A stretch of 64,000 nt of DNA from Thermococcus sp. 21S7. Its GTDB lineage: Archaea; Methanobacteriota_B; Thermococci; Thermococcales; Thermococcaceae. The stretch covers positions 1 to 64,000 of the forward strand of contig NZ_SNUT01000003.1 of assembly GCF_012027615.1 (NCBI RefSeq), read 5' to 3'. The notes under the pieces were generated by a model. That model was not told the origin of the DNA, did no database searches, and was given only the letters and a program-made list of their open reading frames with translations. Shown here one piece after another: positions 1 through 9,312 of the stretch. Position numbers and translations under genes: made by a program. Positions within the stretch are counted from its first letter, which is position 1, and every line of letters starts with the position of its first letter.

Positions 1-186
1 AGGGTTGTGAAGTGTTCGAATTGTGGGTTTGAGGCTGATAGAGATGTGGTTGGCTCTTGGAATGTTCGTTTGAGAGCCTTGAAGATGTGGGGAGTCACCG
101 TTCCCCCCGAAAGCCCCACGATGAAGACGGGAGTGGGGAAGGTTGTCCGCTACGATTGGTTCACAAGTTCCAAAAGTAGCGGATAA
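1..186 (+). CDS. tnpB: IS605-type TnpB, C-terminal fragment (window edge)
   Basis: Only the last 61 codons are in the window. They contain the first half of the TnpB zinc finger region (KCSNCGFEADRD) and the RuvC-III-like DRDVVGSWNVR stretch, which in complete TnpB proteins supplies the last catalytic Asp. A tail of about 30 residues follows and ends at TAA 184-186. TnpB is an RNA-guided nuclease of IS200/IS605 elements. The usual non-coding right end is not seen after the stop; the next gene begins within a few bases, so the element end is deleted or fused to the neighbour. Whether the protein is whole upstream cannot be seen. Confidence 0.8.
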   Translation, partial: RVVKCSNCGFEADRDVVGSWNVRLRALKMWGVTVPPESPTMKTGVGKVVRYDWFTSSKSSG

Positions 187-188
187 CC

Positions 189-596
189 AGAACGGTCATA
201 GACACGAACGTCCTCATCTGTGATACCTTTGAAGACACGGAGTTCCACAAAAAGGCTGAGGAAATACTTGAATCCCTTGACAGATGGTACGTTCCCGCGA
301 TAGTCGTGCAGGAGTACGTATGGTTCTTCAAAAACAGCGGCTTCTCGGCGGGGGAGGCGCTCAAAGCCCTGAAGGGGTACACGGAAGACCCAAGGTTTAA
401 GGGCCTGAGTGAAGACCCGGGGATAATCAAAAGCGCCCTGAACTTCGTGGTGACTGAAAAGCTTTCGCTATCGCGTTTCAACGATGCGGTAATTCTCCTC
501 CACGCGCTGGAGAAGGGAACGCTCGTTACCTTCGACGCCAAGCTGAGAAAGCTGGCAAAAAGAAGGGGGATAAATGTTCTCCCGGAGGAGCTCTAA
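189..596 (+). CDS. PIN-domain (VapC-like) ribonuclease toxin lacking a start codon
   Basis: The open frame runs from the TAG at 177-179 to TAA at 594-596. The PIN fold starts at once with TVIDTNVLI (first acidic residue, Asp), followed by the Glu of VVQEY, the Asp of SRFNDAV and the Asp of TFDAKL, so the metal-binding acidic set is complete. No ATG, GTG or TTG precedes the first beta strand: the codon where Met is expected reads AGA (189-191). The first possible Met is at 306, which would delete the first catalytic Asp. No antitoxin gene precedes it. The gene looks beheaded by the tnpB element, or uses a non-standard start. It converges on gap with no gap. Confidence 0.7.
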   Translation, partial: RTVIDTNVLICDTFEDTEFHKKAEEILESLDRWYVPAIVVQEYVWFFKNSGFSAGEALKALKGYTEDPRFKGLSEDPGIIKSALNFVVTEKLSLSRFNDAVILLHALEKGTLVTFDAKLRKLAKRRGINVLPEEL

Positions 597-1601
597 TCAC
601 TTCAAAATCCCCAAACTCCTGTTCGTCTTCTTTATGCTCTCCCACTTCTCGGCCATCTCGAACATCGCCCTTATCGCGTCGATGTTCTCCGGAACGACGT
701 CGCTCTCCTGGTGAACCGCCTGGATGTAGAAGAGCCTGTTTCCGCGAACGCTGATGCTCTCCTTCCAGACCGCTATCTCGTAGAGGTTGTTCCACTCGCG
801 GTGCAGGTCGCGGGCGAACTCTATGAGCTGGGCCGTGCTGTCGAAGCCCTTCTCCTTCTCGAAGAGGAGAACGCGCGTGGTGTTCTCGAATATATCAACG
901 ACGTCCTTGGCCCCGACCGGCTTCTTCAGCTCGACCATGATGCTGTGGACGTGCATGAGCGTCGTCGGGACGACAAAGGCGCTCGTCTCGATGTTGATGG
1001 GAATGACGGTCTGGACGTCCGGCCCGTGGTGTGAAGGAACCGTAACGCTCGGGGTTATGGCGTTGACCGGGCCGCGCTTGGCGTCGTTCGGGTCAGCCGC
1101 GCGGCGAATCATGACGGCGTAAACGTAGTCGATGTACTCCCCAATCGCGCTGAGCGTCCTTGTTAGGCCCGTCGTGTTGCAGGAGACGACGCGGACGTAG
1201 TCCTTTCCGAGGGCATTCTCGTAGTTGGCCTGGGCCACGAAGGAGACCTCCGCGACGTTCACCTTCTCGCCGCCCTGGAAAATCGCCTTAACGCCGGCCT
1301 TCTCGTAAAGCTCCTTGTTCTTCGCTCCCATCCCTCCAGGAGTTGCATCAACAATGACGTCAACCTCGTTGAGGAGGTCGTTCAGCGTTCCGGCAACCTC
1401 GAAGCCGGCCTTCTCGAACCTCGGCAGAAACTCCTCGCTGGCGGCGTAGACCGGGATTCCCAGTTCCTTCGCGCGGTACGCTTCAAAGTCCGGCTTCGTC
1501 TTGGTGACGCCTGTGAGCTTCATATCGTCCTGCCTCATGACCGCGTAGGCGACGCGCTTTCCTATCGTTCCGTAACCGTTAATCCCAACCTTCACCTTCA
1601 T
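597..1601 (-). CDS. gap: Archaeal glyceraldehyde-3-phosphate dehydrogenase (phosphorylating)
   Basis: 334 residues, the usual length for the archaeal family. It catalyses the reversible NAD(P)-dependent oxidative phosphorylation of glyceraldehyde 3-phosphate; in Thermococcales it works mainly in gluconeogenesis, because glycolysis uses the ferredoxin enzyme GAPOR. The N-terminus [18 protein letters not shown] is the Rossmann glycine loop, and [10 protein letters not shown] carries the catalytic Cys near residue 140. The start at 1601 is chosen because GGTGGT lies just upstream and the protein starts exactly at the Rossmann strand. The open frame continues 82 codons upstream, but these cross the promoter. 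A TGM-like dyad and TATA box lie upstream (see 1645-1665). Confidence 0.97.
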   Translation of the reverse strand: MKVKVGINGYGTIGKRVAYAVMRQDDMKLTGVTKTKPDFEAYRAKELGIPVYAASEEFLPRFEKAGFEVAGTLNDLLNEVDVIVDATPGGMGAKNKELYEKAGVKAIFQGGEKVNVAEVSFVAQANYENALGKDYVRVVSCNTTGLTRTLSAIGEYIDYVYAVMIRRAADPNDAKRGPVNAITPSVTVPSHHGPDVQTVIPINIETSAFVVPTTLMHVHSIMVELKKPVGAKDVVDIFENTTRVLLFEKEKGFDSTAQLIEFARDLHREWNNLYEIAVWKESISVRGNRLFYIQAVHQESDVVPENIDAIRAMFEMAEKWESIKKTNRSLGILK

Positions 1602-1644
1602 GCTACCACCGGAGAATTTTACCGTGATAAAATACTTAAACGTT

Positions 1645-1665
1645 GTTTTCACTCCTGGTGAAAAC
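1645..1665 (-). promoter_or_regulatory. TGM-like operator upstream of gap
   Basis: A perfect dyad, arms GTTTTCAC and GTGAAAAC separated by 5 bp, lies just upstream of the gap TATA-like box (TTTAAGTATTTT on the minus strand, about 1630-1641). The Thermococcales glycolytic motif bound by Tgr/TrmBL1 is TATCAC-N5-GTGATA. This site fits that layout with one changed base per half. An upstream-of-TATA position is the one used for activation of gluconeogenic genes. The regulator assignment is inference. Confidence 0.6.
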
Positions 1666-1758
1666 TGCCGTCGCAGGGGTCTGATTTTTACATTTTTGTG
1701 CAAAGGACTTCCGCTGGGGTTATAAGTCAGTCTGCCGGAAAGTCTACCGGTGGTTGTG

Positions 1759-2517
1759 ATGTTCGCCGAGATACTGACGATTGGCGATGAACTGCTCACT
1801 GGCAACACCGTGGACAGCAACTCGTCCTTTATCGCCCAGAGGCTCACCGAGAAGGGCTACTGGGTGAGGAGAAAGACAACCGTTGGCGACGACGTTGAGG
1901 AAATCAAGACTGCCGTTCGGGAAATCATCGCGAGAAAACCGGAGATTCTGGTCATCTCCGGCGGCCTCGGCCCGACCCACGACGACGTTACGATGCTCGC
2001 CGTTGCAGAGGCCCTGGAGAAAAATTTTGTCCTCTGTGAACCCTGCCTGGAGAGGATTAAAGCCTTCTACCGCGAGCTCTACGAGAGGGGCCTGATAGAC
2101 GACCCCGAGCTCAACGAGGGGAGGAAGAAGATGGCATATCTTCCTGAAGGGGCCACCCCTCTGGAAAACACCGAGGGGGCGGCGCCAGGAGCGTACATCG
2201 AGCACGAGGGGGTCAGGATATTCGTCCTTCCGGGGATGCCGCGCGAGATGAAGGCAATGCTTGAGCGGGAAGTCCTCCCCCGCCTCGGCGAGAGGAAGTT
2301 CATCCAGAGGAAGCTGCTGGCTGAGATAACCGACGAGAGCAAGCTGGCGCCGATTCTCATCGAGGCCCTCAAAAGGTTCCGCGTGAGGATACACTCATCG
2401 CCGAAGGGCTTCGGCAGGTACATCGGCATCATAATCTTCGGCGAGAGCGAGGATGAGATAGAGAGGGCCAAGGCTTTCATGGAGGAGCGGGGGGTTCGCT
2501 TCGAGGAGGGCTGGTAG
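1759..2517 (+). CDS. CinA/MoeA-like molybdopterin-binding domain protein
   Basis: 252 residues forming a single MoCF_biosynth (MogA/CinA-N) domain followed by a short C-terminal part. Recognisable are [16 protein letters not shown] near residue 6, [12 protein letters not shown] near residue 75 and [11 protein letters not shown] near residue 160, the standard CinA set. The amidase domain of bacterial CinA is absent. CinA-N domains act as ADP-ribose/NAD-metabolite pyrophosphatases in some bacteria; the archaeal role is open, and a link to molybdopterin is possible. The ATG at 1759 follows GGTGGTTGTG, so it is preferred over the in-frame GTG at 1750. Divergent from gap. Confidence 0.88.
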   Translation: MFAEILTIGDELLTGNTVDSNSSFIAQRLTEKGYWVRRKTTVGDDVEEIKTAVREIIARKPEILVISGGLGPTHDDVTMLAVAEALEKNFVLCEPCLERIKAFYRELYERGLIDDPELNEGRKKMAYLPEGATPLENTEGAAPGAYIEHEGVRIFVLPGMPREMKAMLEREVLPRLGERKFIQRKLLAEITDESKLAPILIEALKRFRVRIHSSPKGFGRYIGIIIFGESEDEIERAKAFMEERGVRFEEGW

Positions 2518-2582
2518 CGAAACGCTGATAAGGGAAAAGGCGAATTAACCGCGTTCCGGGCCAATAACGCAAGGTGTTGCCC

Positions 2583-3410
2583 ATGCTTCCTGCAGAGGTT
2601 CGTTCAATCATTGAGGAGATGAGGGCTGAGAGAATCAGGGGCGCCAGCTGGCTCGCCAGGAGGGGCGCCGAGGCGTACATCCTCCTCTCCGAACTGCTTG
2701 AGGGGGAAGAGCTTGAGAGCGCCCTGAGGGAGATGAAGAGGGAAATCCCTGCCGTCAACGGTACGATGGCTTCTCTCTACAACCTCGCGAGGTTCATCCC
2801 GATAACCGGAGACCCCAACGTGGTGAGAACGAAGGCCGAGGAGTTCATCAGGCTCGGGGAGGAAGCGAAGCGCGAGATAGGCAACATCGGGAGCGAGCTG
2901 ATAGACGAAAACGAAGTTGTAATCACGCACTCGTTCTCCTCGGCCGTTCTTGAGGTATTCAAAGCCGCACGAAGGAAGGGCAAGCACTTCAGGGTCATCC
3001 TGACGGAGAGCGTGCCCGACTATGAGGGAATAGCCCTCGCGAGGGAGCTTGACTCCATCGGGATTCCCTTCGAGGTGATAACGGACGCACAGCTGGGTCT
3101 TTTCGCTAAGAAGGCTACCCTCGCGCTGGTCGGGGCAGACAACGTTACGCGCGATGGAGCGGTGGTCAACAAGTCCGGGACTTATCTCCTCGCCCTCTCC
3201 TGTCACGACAGCGGCGTTCCCTTCTACGTCGCCGCCGAGAGCTTCAAGCTCCATCCGAGCCTGAGTTCCGGTGAGGTTGAAATCGTTGAGAGGCCCTACG
3301 TAAGGCAGGGCTACCGGGTGAGGAACTTCCTCTTCGACGTTACGCCCTGGCGGTACATCAGAGGAATCATAACTGAGTTTGGAATTCTGGTGCCCCCGAA
3401 GGAAATCTGA
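2583..3410 (+). CDS. eIF2B alpha/beta/delta-like protein (IF-2B family)
   Basis: 275 residues of the IF-2B superfamily, which also includes methylthioribose-1-phosphate isomerase and the ribose-1,5-bisphosphate isomerase of the archaeal AMP pathway. The C-terminal Rossmann-like half shows ITHSFSSAVLEVF, ILTESVPDYEG and VGADNVTRDGAVVNKSGTY, the last being the characteristic D-x(n)-N-K-x-GT region. It is shorter than the isomerases and its exact activity cannot be told from sequence. The ATG at 2583 lies 6 bp after AAGGTG; an in-frame GTG at 2574 is less likely. A short TATA-bearing gap separates it from the CinA-like gene. Confidence 0.8.
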   Translation: MLPAEVRSIIEEMRAERIRGASWLARRGAEAYILLSELLEGEELESALREMKREIPAVNGTMASLYNLARFIPITGDPNVVRTKAEEFIRLGEEAKREIGNIGSELIDENEVVITHSFSSAVLEVFKAARRKGKHFRVILTESVPDYEGIALARELDSIGIPFEVITDAQLGLFAKKATLALVGADNVTRDGAVVNKSGTYLLALSCHDSGVPFYVAAESFKLHPSLSSGEVEIVERPYVRQGYRVRNFLFDVTPWRYIRGIITEFGILVPPKEI

Positions 3411-3449
3411 AGGCCGACGCGAAAAATCAGAAAGGGAAGAAAAGAAGGT

Positions 3450-6400
3450 TCACTCCTGGTGAGCCAGCCAGAGAAGGACGCCTTTGATAAACGGCCAGTT
3501 GCTCGCAATGTACTTGAAGTGGTAGCTGTCGCTTAACCCCCTGCTCGAACCGTAGGCAACTATTCTGCCGGTTCCCAGGTCAACTGCGGCCGCGACGATC
3601 GGGTTGCTTCCTTTCTCAAGGATAACGTTTCCACCGGCGTCAACGGAGTATGCTGTACCGTAGGCTTTTATGAGCCAGACTGCGTTTCCGCTCAGGGCCA
3701 GGGTCTCACCGTTGTAGTAAATCGTCCAGTCCTCCGGGACAAACTTCATGGCGGGATGGTCCTTGTTGTAGATTCCAATAAACGGATAGTAGGGTCTTCC
3801 GCTGTTTCTGTCGTTGTCCATAAGTTCGTCTGGATTGAAGGTTATTCCATAATCACCGACTATCTCGTTGAAGTTATTAACGTTGGCGTACTTGTACCAT
3901 TCGCCCGCTATCAGCAGACCACCGCCGTTCTCGACGTACTTTTTAATCGCGGCAATCTCCTGGGCAGTGTAGTCAGTCTTGGGATCAAGCAGCACAACGA
4001 CCGTGTATCCCCTGAGCAGGTCGTAGGTAATCGGGGAGTCATAGTTAAAGGCAACCTGCCAGCCAAGCTCGTTCTGTATTTTGTTGACGAGATAGCTGAT
4101 CTCGTTTTTCTCAACGTAGTACTGTCCATGGGAGGCATCTATGAGCACGGATACCTCATTTGAAGGCGTTGGAACGACTATTTGAACGCTTCCGTTGGAT
4201 TCCTCTGCCGCCCTCAGGGCATCCTGAAGCACGGGGTTCCAGCCTTCAAGTCTTTCTGTGAGCTCTTTATAGAGAACGAAGGCCTCTCTAGCATGCCTGA
4301 ATATTGGGTAGACCTTGAACCTGTACCGCGCGAAGTTGAAAATATCCTCCGGAACTTGGGAAAGGTGCTCGCGGTATTCCTCCATCCCTTCCCTTATCTC
4401 ATCGATAGGGACATTGCCGAGGCTGACGTTGTAGCGTTTCAGTTCCGTGGTCAGGTTGGTAAAGTTGGCGTAGAGTCCTTCCAGGTAGGGGGTTCTCTTA
4501 TGGAGATAGAGGGAGTAGTACAGGGAGATGCTGTAGAACGTTGAGATCGCCGTTGGGCTTTCCACAGTTTCAGTGCTTTCAAAGGTCACTACCACCTGTG
4601 TGGGGTCTTTCTTGAGCACGACTACCAGATGGCCGTCTGTGATGTAATAGTAGCCGATTTCGTCGTCAGTGGCATTTTCGTGGAGTGTTACGTTTTCCCC
4701 GTCCTTGACCACTCCGACACCGGTCACTCTGTCCCCCTGGAGGGGAATGACAAAGACTGCGGTGCCATCAGCCTCCATAGCGATGTCGATGGTTAACCTG
4801 GTTGTGGTTGTTCTGACCACCTGTCTCGCGTTTATGCGGTAGGTGGATTCTCCAACGAGTTCGGATGCATAGCCTATCATGGTCGTCTTCCAGTATGCCA
4901 GCAGTGAGGGCTTCCCTGGATTGAAGCCGGTGGCATCGATGAAAACGTTCTTGCCGGGTGTTGAAAACGCGTAGGATTCCCCATCTAGCTCCACAATGAG
5001 GGTTCCGTTCTCCGAGGAAACGTTGGCGTTTCCAATGACCGCAACGGTAACGTTCTCAAAGTTTTTAATCTTCAGTGGAATCGAGTATGTAACGTTGAGG
5101 TACGGTCTGTTGCTTGGATTCTCCCTGGATGCGATCCAGGCTATGTTGTCCATACTCTCGTTGGTCATCCTGAGGGCGACGCTGACGGTTCTGTCCCCCG
5201 ATGCCTCATCCCTTACATAGTCAGTGACGTTCCAGCAGTACCATTCGCCGCTCCTCTCCATGACAGTCACGTTGATTGAATCACCGAGCTTGGGCGGCTC
5301 ACTGGGTTTCTGCTCCTCGCTCCATGAATCATCCACAGCGTATACTCCAACTTCCATCGGAGATTTGACGTAGAACGCATAGACGCAGAGTTTTGCGGAA
5401 GTGACGTTGGCGATTTCGGGTATGGAGTTCAGGTCAAACTTCATGTACGCCCGTTCCATTGAGAACAGGGAACTGTTGCCGACCGCAAGCTCGTAGCGGG
5501 TGTTTTGGTAGATGTAATAGTTCCTCCAGCTGAAGTCAGTGCCTTTGTAGTAGTAGCTGTACGCATCCGCCGTGGGTTCGATGGTGCTCTTCCCGGTCGG
5601 GGAGATTCCGTACTGGGCATACACCCTCTGACCCACTTCACCAACGATGACGCCGCCATACCGTAGGGTTGCGTTTACCGTGTAGTTGCCGTAGCGCGGT
5701 GCCTTCCAGGGGATGGTGAGTCTGAGCTCCTCACCGCTCTCTAGGACGATGCTGTCGTTTGAGTAGAGCGGTTCGCCGTTGACGAGAACCGTGAAGTTCA
5801 CGGTCTTTGCCGCCGAGTAGTTGTTGAACAGCGTGAAGTTGAACTCCACGGGCTCGTCCACCAGCACAACTTTCGGAATTCCATGGGACTTAAGGCCAAC
5901 GCCGTAGTGGACTTCAACGTCCCTAGATTCCGTGTCAAAGAGTTCTCCATCTCTGTTCATTAAGGTGACGTTTATCGTGTAATCTCCCGGCTCAGAGGGG
6001 CTCCATTCGACGGGGATGCTCCTAATCTCGTTTCCGCCGAGAGTCAGGTTCTCCAAGCAGAGCACATCGCCGTTGACTGCAATCCTAAGTGTCACGTTCG
6101 TCGAGACTTCATAGTTGTTTCTGACGGTTACGTTGATAAGTCCCTCCCCCACGTAGTGGCGCGGCACTTCGAGGCTGACTATCTCTGGAATCTTCAAGGA
6201 AAGATCCTCCTCGCCCCTAGGCTCTATCTTAAACTCGCCGTAGGAATAGTAAACGACACCGACTATGTAGTTGAAGACCTCTCCGTTCTGGGCACTGTAG
6301 TGGTACATTAGATCATCTACCCTCACAGGACCGCTTCCATCGTCAACCTGCCATTCTCCGTAGCCGAGGTCAGGGTTCGTGACAGTGGCATTCTCAACCA

Positions 6401-7436
6401 TGACGAGCACGCTCTCCCACTGCTCCTGGGCAACTTCACCGGTGTGGAGAACAACCGGTTCTGGAGTTTCAAGGGGGACACCCTCCGCTCTGATTATTGA
6501 TGACACATGGTCAATCTCGGTCAAACCATAACTCTCAGCGACTTCTCCGGTAACTTTTACTTTATCCCCCACTGAGACTGGAGTTCCGTCATCGTATTTT
6601 GGCTCACGGGTGTAGGTGAAAACGAATATTCCCCTCCACGGCCCGGTGCCGTTTTGGATAAAGAACCCATATAAATCCCGGCCTCTGGATGTCCAGTGAG
6701 CTATCCCAGTCACAATCCCCGCGGTTGTAACTTCCCGTCCAACGTAGGCAGACTTGTCCCCATCCGTCGTGTTGCTCTGAATCTCCCGTATCGGGGTCAC
6801 GGGAGGCACGTAGTAGTCAATCTCCAGGCAGGGGTAATTGTCGTACCTGCTTTCTCTTGAGTTGAAGTAGATATAATCCCTGGTGTCAACGTGGCTGAGG
6901 TTGGAGTGGAGATAAAAGCTTACAACGCCGTCCGACTCGAACTGTTCCCTGACGAAGTTCGTGACATCCCATGTGAAGTTGGCATCCGCATCCCCATCTG
7001 GCAGCGAGATGATCGTCCAGTTTAGAGGGCCGGTGGTTTCAGTGGGTTGGTTGTCCCACCTCAAAGTGGCGTCACTCCAGCTGTCGTTAAGAACACCGTA
7101 GACTGAAACGTTGTGGGAGAGGTCCCCATAGTGGCTGTAAGCATGAAGTTTTAAAACCGCCCTGACTATCACCGCATCTTCCGGGAGCTCCGAGAGATTG
7201 AACTTGAGATATGGACGCTCCTCTTTTCCGTTGTATGTCCCAACCCTGAGACGGTAGTTCCGACTGTCAACGTACCCTCCTTCGTCTATCCATGTGTCCT
7301 CCGAAGCGTAGATTCTGATACCCTGCACCGATGTCCCTTCGGGATTCGGAGATGCAGAAACTGCCGGCTTTATTGCCCACGCGGGTATCAAGCTTAGGAG
7401 CAAAATCAGGGTCACTATTAACGCCCGCCTTTTCAT
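3450..7436 (-). CDS. Giant secreted surface protein with two DNRLRE domains
   Basis: 1328 residues. A signal peptide (MKRRALIVTLILLLSLIPAWA) is followed by a DNRLRE-type domain (YASEDTWIDEGG near residue 45), an OB-like domain (YVGREVTTAGIVTGI, GFFIQNGTG), several CARDB-like beta-sandwich repeats, a second DNRLRE domain (about 620-790), a helical part, and a C-terminal glutamine-amidotransferase-like Rossmann domain (TVVVLLDPKTDYTAQEI, GGGLLIAGEWY). There is no C-terminal membrane anchor, and N-glycosylation sequons (NVS, NLT, NDS) are dense. Start ATG 7436 follows AGGTGGTC. Function unknown; DNRLRE modules occur in secreted polysaccharide-acting archaeal proteins, so a cell-surface or sugar-related role is a guess. 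Monocistronic, divergent from the adenosyltransferase gene. Confidence 0.85.
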   Translation of the reverse strand: MKRRALIVTLILLLSLIPAWAIKPAVSASPNPEGTSVQGIRIYASEDTWIDEGGYVDSRNYRLRVGTYNGKEERPYLKFNLSELPEDAVIVRAVLKLHAYSHYGDLSHNVSVYGVLNDSWSDATLRWDNQPTETTGPLNWTIISLPDGDADANFTWDVTNFVREQFESDGVVSFYLHSNLSHVDTRDYIYFNSRESRYDNYPCLEIDYYVPPVTPIREIQSNTTDGDKSAYVGREVTTAGIVTGIAHWTSRGRDLYGFFIQNGTGPWRGIFVFTYTREPKYDDGTPVSVGDKVKVTGEVAESYGLTEIDHVSSIIRAEGVPLETPEPVVLHTGEVAQEQWESVLVMVENATVTNPDLGYGEWQVDDGSGPVRVDDLMYHYSAQNGEVFNYIVGVVYYSYGEFKIEPRGEEDLSLKIPEIVSLEVPRHYVGEGLINVTVRNNYEVSTNVTLRIAVNGDVLCLENLTLGGNEIRSIPVEWSPSEPGDYTINVTLMNRDGELFDTESRDVEVHYGVGLKSHGIPKVVLVDEPVEFNFTLFNNYSAAKTVNFTVLVNGEPLYSNDSIVLESGEELRLTIPWKAPRYGNYTVNATLRYGGVIVGEVGQRVYAQYGISPTGKSTIEPTADAYSYYYKGTDFSWRNYYIYQNTRYELAVGNSSLFSMERAYMKFDLNSIPEIANVTSAKLCVYAFYVKSPMEVGVYAVDDSWSEEQKPSEPPKLGDSINVTVMERSGEWYCWNVTDYVRDEASGDRTVSVALRMTNESMDNIAWIASRENPSNRPYLNVTYSIPLKIKNFENVTVAVIGNANVSSENGTLIVELDGESYAFSTPGKNVFIDATGFNPGKPSLLAYWKTTMIGYASELVGESTYRINARQVVRTTTTRLTIDIAMEADGTAVFVIPLQGDRVTGVGVVKDGENVTLHENATDDEIGYYYITDGHLVVVLKKDPTQVVVTFESTETVESPTAISTFYSISLYYSLYLHKRTPYLEGLYANFTNLTTELKRYNVSLGNVPIDEIREGMEEYREHLSQVPEDIFNFARYRFKVYPIFRHAREAFVLYKELTERLEGWNPVLQDALRAAEESNGSVQIVVPTPSNEVSVLIDASHGQYYVEKNEISYLVNKIQNELGWQVAFNYDSPITYDLLRGYTVVVLLDPKTDYTAQEIAAIKKYVENGGGLLIAGEWYKYANVNNFNEIVGDYGITFNPDELMDNDRNSGRPYYPFIGIYNKDHPAMKFVPEDWTIYYNGETLALSGNAVWLIKAYGTAYSVDAGGNVILEKGSNPIVAAAVDLGTGRIVAYGSSRGLSDSYHFKYIASNWPFIKGVLLWLAHQE

Positions 7437-7574
7437 AGAGACCACCTAAAAAAGAAGGGTATTCGTGTATAAATAAGTTTTCCACGAAGCGTTTGTTTCA
7501 GTTATCGCCCGGAGTGTTCACAAGCGGCCATAAAGGCTAAAAAGCGCGCGGATACAATTAAAAAGGTGGTCAAA

Positions 7575-8090
7575 ATGTCCATCACTACAAAAACAGGGGA
7601 TAAGGGCATAACCGGTCTCTTCACCGGCGACCGTGTGGCAAAGTTCTCGCCGATCATGGAGGCAAACGGAAACATAGACGAGCTCGACAGTCTCCTGGGG
7701 GAGGCCAAGCATTACGTGCCTGATGAAATGGCGGAGATTCTCGAAAGGGTACAGGTTCAACTCTACGACCTGATGGCGGAGATAGCGAGCAAAGGAAAGT
7801 ACGCGAAGGTCGGGGAGGAAGAGGTCAAATGGCTTGAAGGACTTGTCCATAAATATGAAGGGGAAGTTCAGCTCAAAACCTTTGTACTGCCGGGTTCGAC
7901 CATCGCGAGCGCCAAGCTCGATGTCTGCCGCGCGGTAGCCAGGAGAACTGAGAGGAGCATCGCAAGGCTCGTTCTCGACTACGGGTTTGGCCAAAATGCA
8001 CTCGTATATCTAAACCGGTTAAGCGACTTGCTCTTCATAATGGCGAGGGCGATAGAGAAGAGGGCGGGGAAGCTGAAGGAGGTCAAGTAG
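7575..8090 (+). CDS. ATP:cob(I)alamin adenosyltransferase (PduO type)
   Basis: 171 residues, the normal size for a PduO-type corrinoid adenosyltransferase, which moves the adenosyl group of ATP to cob(I)alamin or cobinamide. Seen are SITTKTGDKGITGLFTGDR at the N-terminus (ATP-binding P-loop-like TKTGDxGxT), the DVCRAVARRTERSI helix with the conserved RxxxRRxER pattern, and NRLSDLLFIMAR. This provides the adenosylation step for the cobalamin salvage genes at 45-58 kb although it lies far from them. ATG 7575 follows GGTGGTC. Its 3' end overlaps the convergent MFS gene by 8 bp. Confidence 0.93.
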   Translation: MSITTKTGDKGITGLFTGDRVAKFSPIMEANGNIDELDSLLGEAKHYVPDEMAEILERVQVQLYDLMAEIASKGKYAKVGEEEVKWLEGLVHKYEGEVQLKTFVLPGSTIASAKLDVCRAVARRTERSIARLVLDYGFGQNALVYLNRLSDLLFIMARAIEKRAGKLKEVK

Positions 8091-9312
8091 CCGCTTCAAC
8101 GTCGGCCAGGAGAACGTCACGGTATCTCAGCCAGTAGTAGGCAACGACGACGGCCATGCCTGCCCAGATGCCAAGGGCGACCAGCCACGCGGGGTACATG
8201 TTCAGGAGGGGGCCAACGAGGACTAGTCCGGCCGGTGTCGCAATCCTCGTGAGGATTCCAAGGGCCGAGAAGACTCTGCCGCGAACCTCGCTCGGAACGG
8301 CTCTCTGGAGTTTGGACTCAATGGGAATGTCTATGAAAGCCTCGGTTATGCCCCAAGTCATTGCAACGGCCGTGAGCATGATGAAGGCCTTGTTCCTTTC
8401 AAGCCCGGCAATGGGGGATATCAACCATATGAATGCAATCATCACGAGACCGTTGATGAGCATTGCCTTGAAGAGGAGCTTCCCAGCCTTTTTACCGAAC
8501 CGAACGGCTATGAGAATGTTCCCAATCAGCGCTCCGCCCATGAAGAAGGTCTCCATGAGGCCGAACTGAAAGCTCGTGAACTTGAGCACCTCTCTCATCG
8601 CGTAGGGGAGAAGCACAGCACCGAAAGGTGCACCGAAGATCCCCATGAATATCGCGAAGGTCATCAAGGTCCTGAGGAAGCCGTGGGCGAAGATGAAGCG
8701 GACGCCCTCCTTTATGTCGCTGAAGACCTGACCGAGTCCCTCTATCGGCCTCGCCTTCCACTCGTATCTTATCAGCATTTCAAACAGTCCCGAGCCGAAG
8801 AAGCTGACCGCGTTTATCAAGATGGCGAGCTTTATCCCACCGATGCCGTAAATCAGCCCGCCGAGGGCCGGACCGACGAGACGCGCCGCGATAGTGAACG
8901 ACGCGACTGTGGAGTTTGCCTTTTCGAGGAGTTCCTGCTCCACTAAATCCGGAAACATCGCGCCAGTTCCGGCAGAGAAGAAGGAGCCCAGAATCGCCAT
9001 TACGATTTGAACTGCTAGGAGCTGGTATATCCCGAGAAAATTGAATGCAATGACCGCGAAGAGCAGAATCCCCCTGATTAGATCGAAGCCGACCATGAGC
9101 CACTTGCGGTTGTACCTGTCCCCAACAACCCCGGCGAAGGGCATGACAATGATTGAGGGGATTATCTCGGCGAGGATAAACAGGGTCATCATCGAGCCGC
9201 TGTGGGTCTGGTCAAGGACGTAGAGGGGCAGTGCAACGTCCTGCACTGCCCATCCAAGCTGGGAAACGAACCTTCCCACAGCAAAGAGCCAGAAGTTTCT
9301 GCCGAGACTCAC
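8083..9312 (-). CDS. MFS transporter (enterobactin-exporter/MdtH-like)
   Basis: 409 residues with about 12 hydrophobic segments. The N-terminus SLGRNFWLFAVGRFVSQLGWAVQD and the loop GVVGDRYNRKWLM (MFS motif A between TM2 and TM3) identify a major facilitator of the MFS_3/EntS-like drug exporter branch. The GTG start at 9312 overlaps the stop of the upstream MFS gene as GTGA and is preceded by GGAGGTGG, so translation is coupled. The two MFS proteins are close paralogs (shared SQxGWxVQDVAxPLYVLD and GGIKLAILINAVSFFGSGLFE) and may act as a pair. Last gene of the ArsR-led operon. Substrate unknown. Confidence 0.9.
   Translation of the reverse strand: MSLGRNFWLFAVGRFVSQLGWAVQDVALPLYVLDQTHSGSMMTLFILAEIIPSIIVMPFAGVVGDRYNRKWLMVGFDLIRGILLFAVIAFNFLGIYQLLAVQIVMAILGSFFSAGTGAMFPDLVEQELLEKANSTVASFTIAARLVGPALGGLIYGIGGIKLAILINAVSFFGSGLFEMLIRYEWKARPIEGLGQVFSDIKEGVRFIFAHGFLRTLMTFAIFMGIFGAPFGAVLLPYAMREVLKFTSFQFGLMETFFMGGALIGNILIAVRFGKKAGKLLFKAMLINGLVMIAFIWLISPIAGLERNKAFIMLTAVAMTWGITEAFIDIPIESKLQRAVPSEVRGRVFSALGILTRIATPAGLVLVGPLLNMYPAWLVALGIWAGMAVVVAYYWLRYRDVLLADVEAAT

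Noticed and set aside
597-1847. 416-residue form of GAPDH
   Set aside because: The extra 82 codons cover the TATA box and the TGM-like dyad, and the family starts at [11 protein letters not shown].
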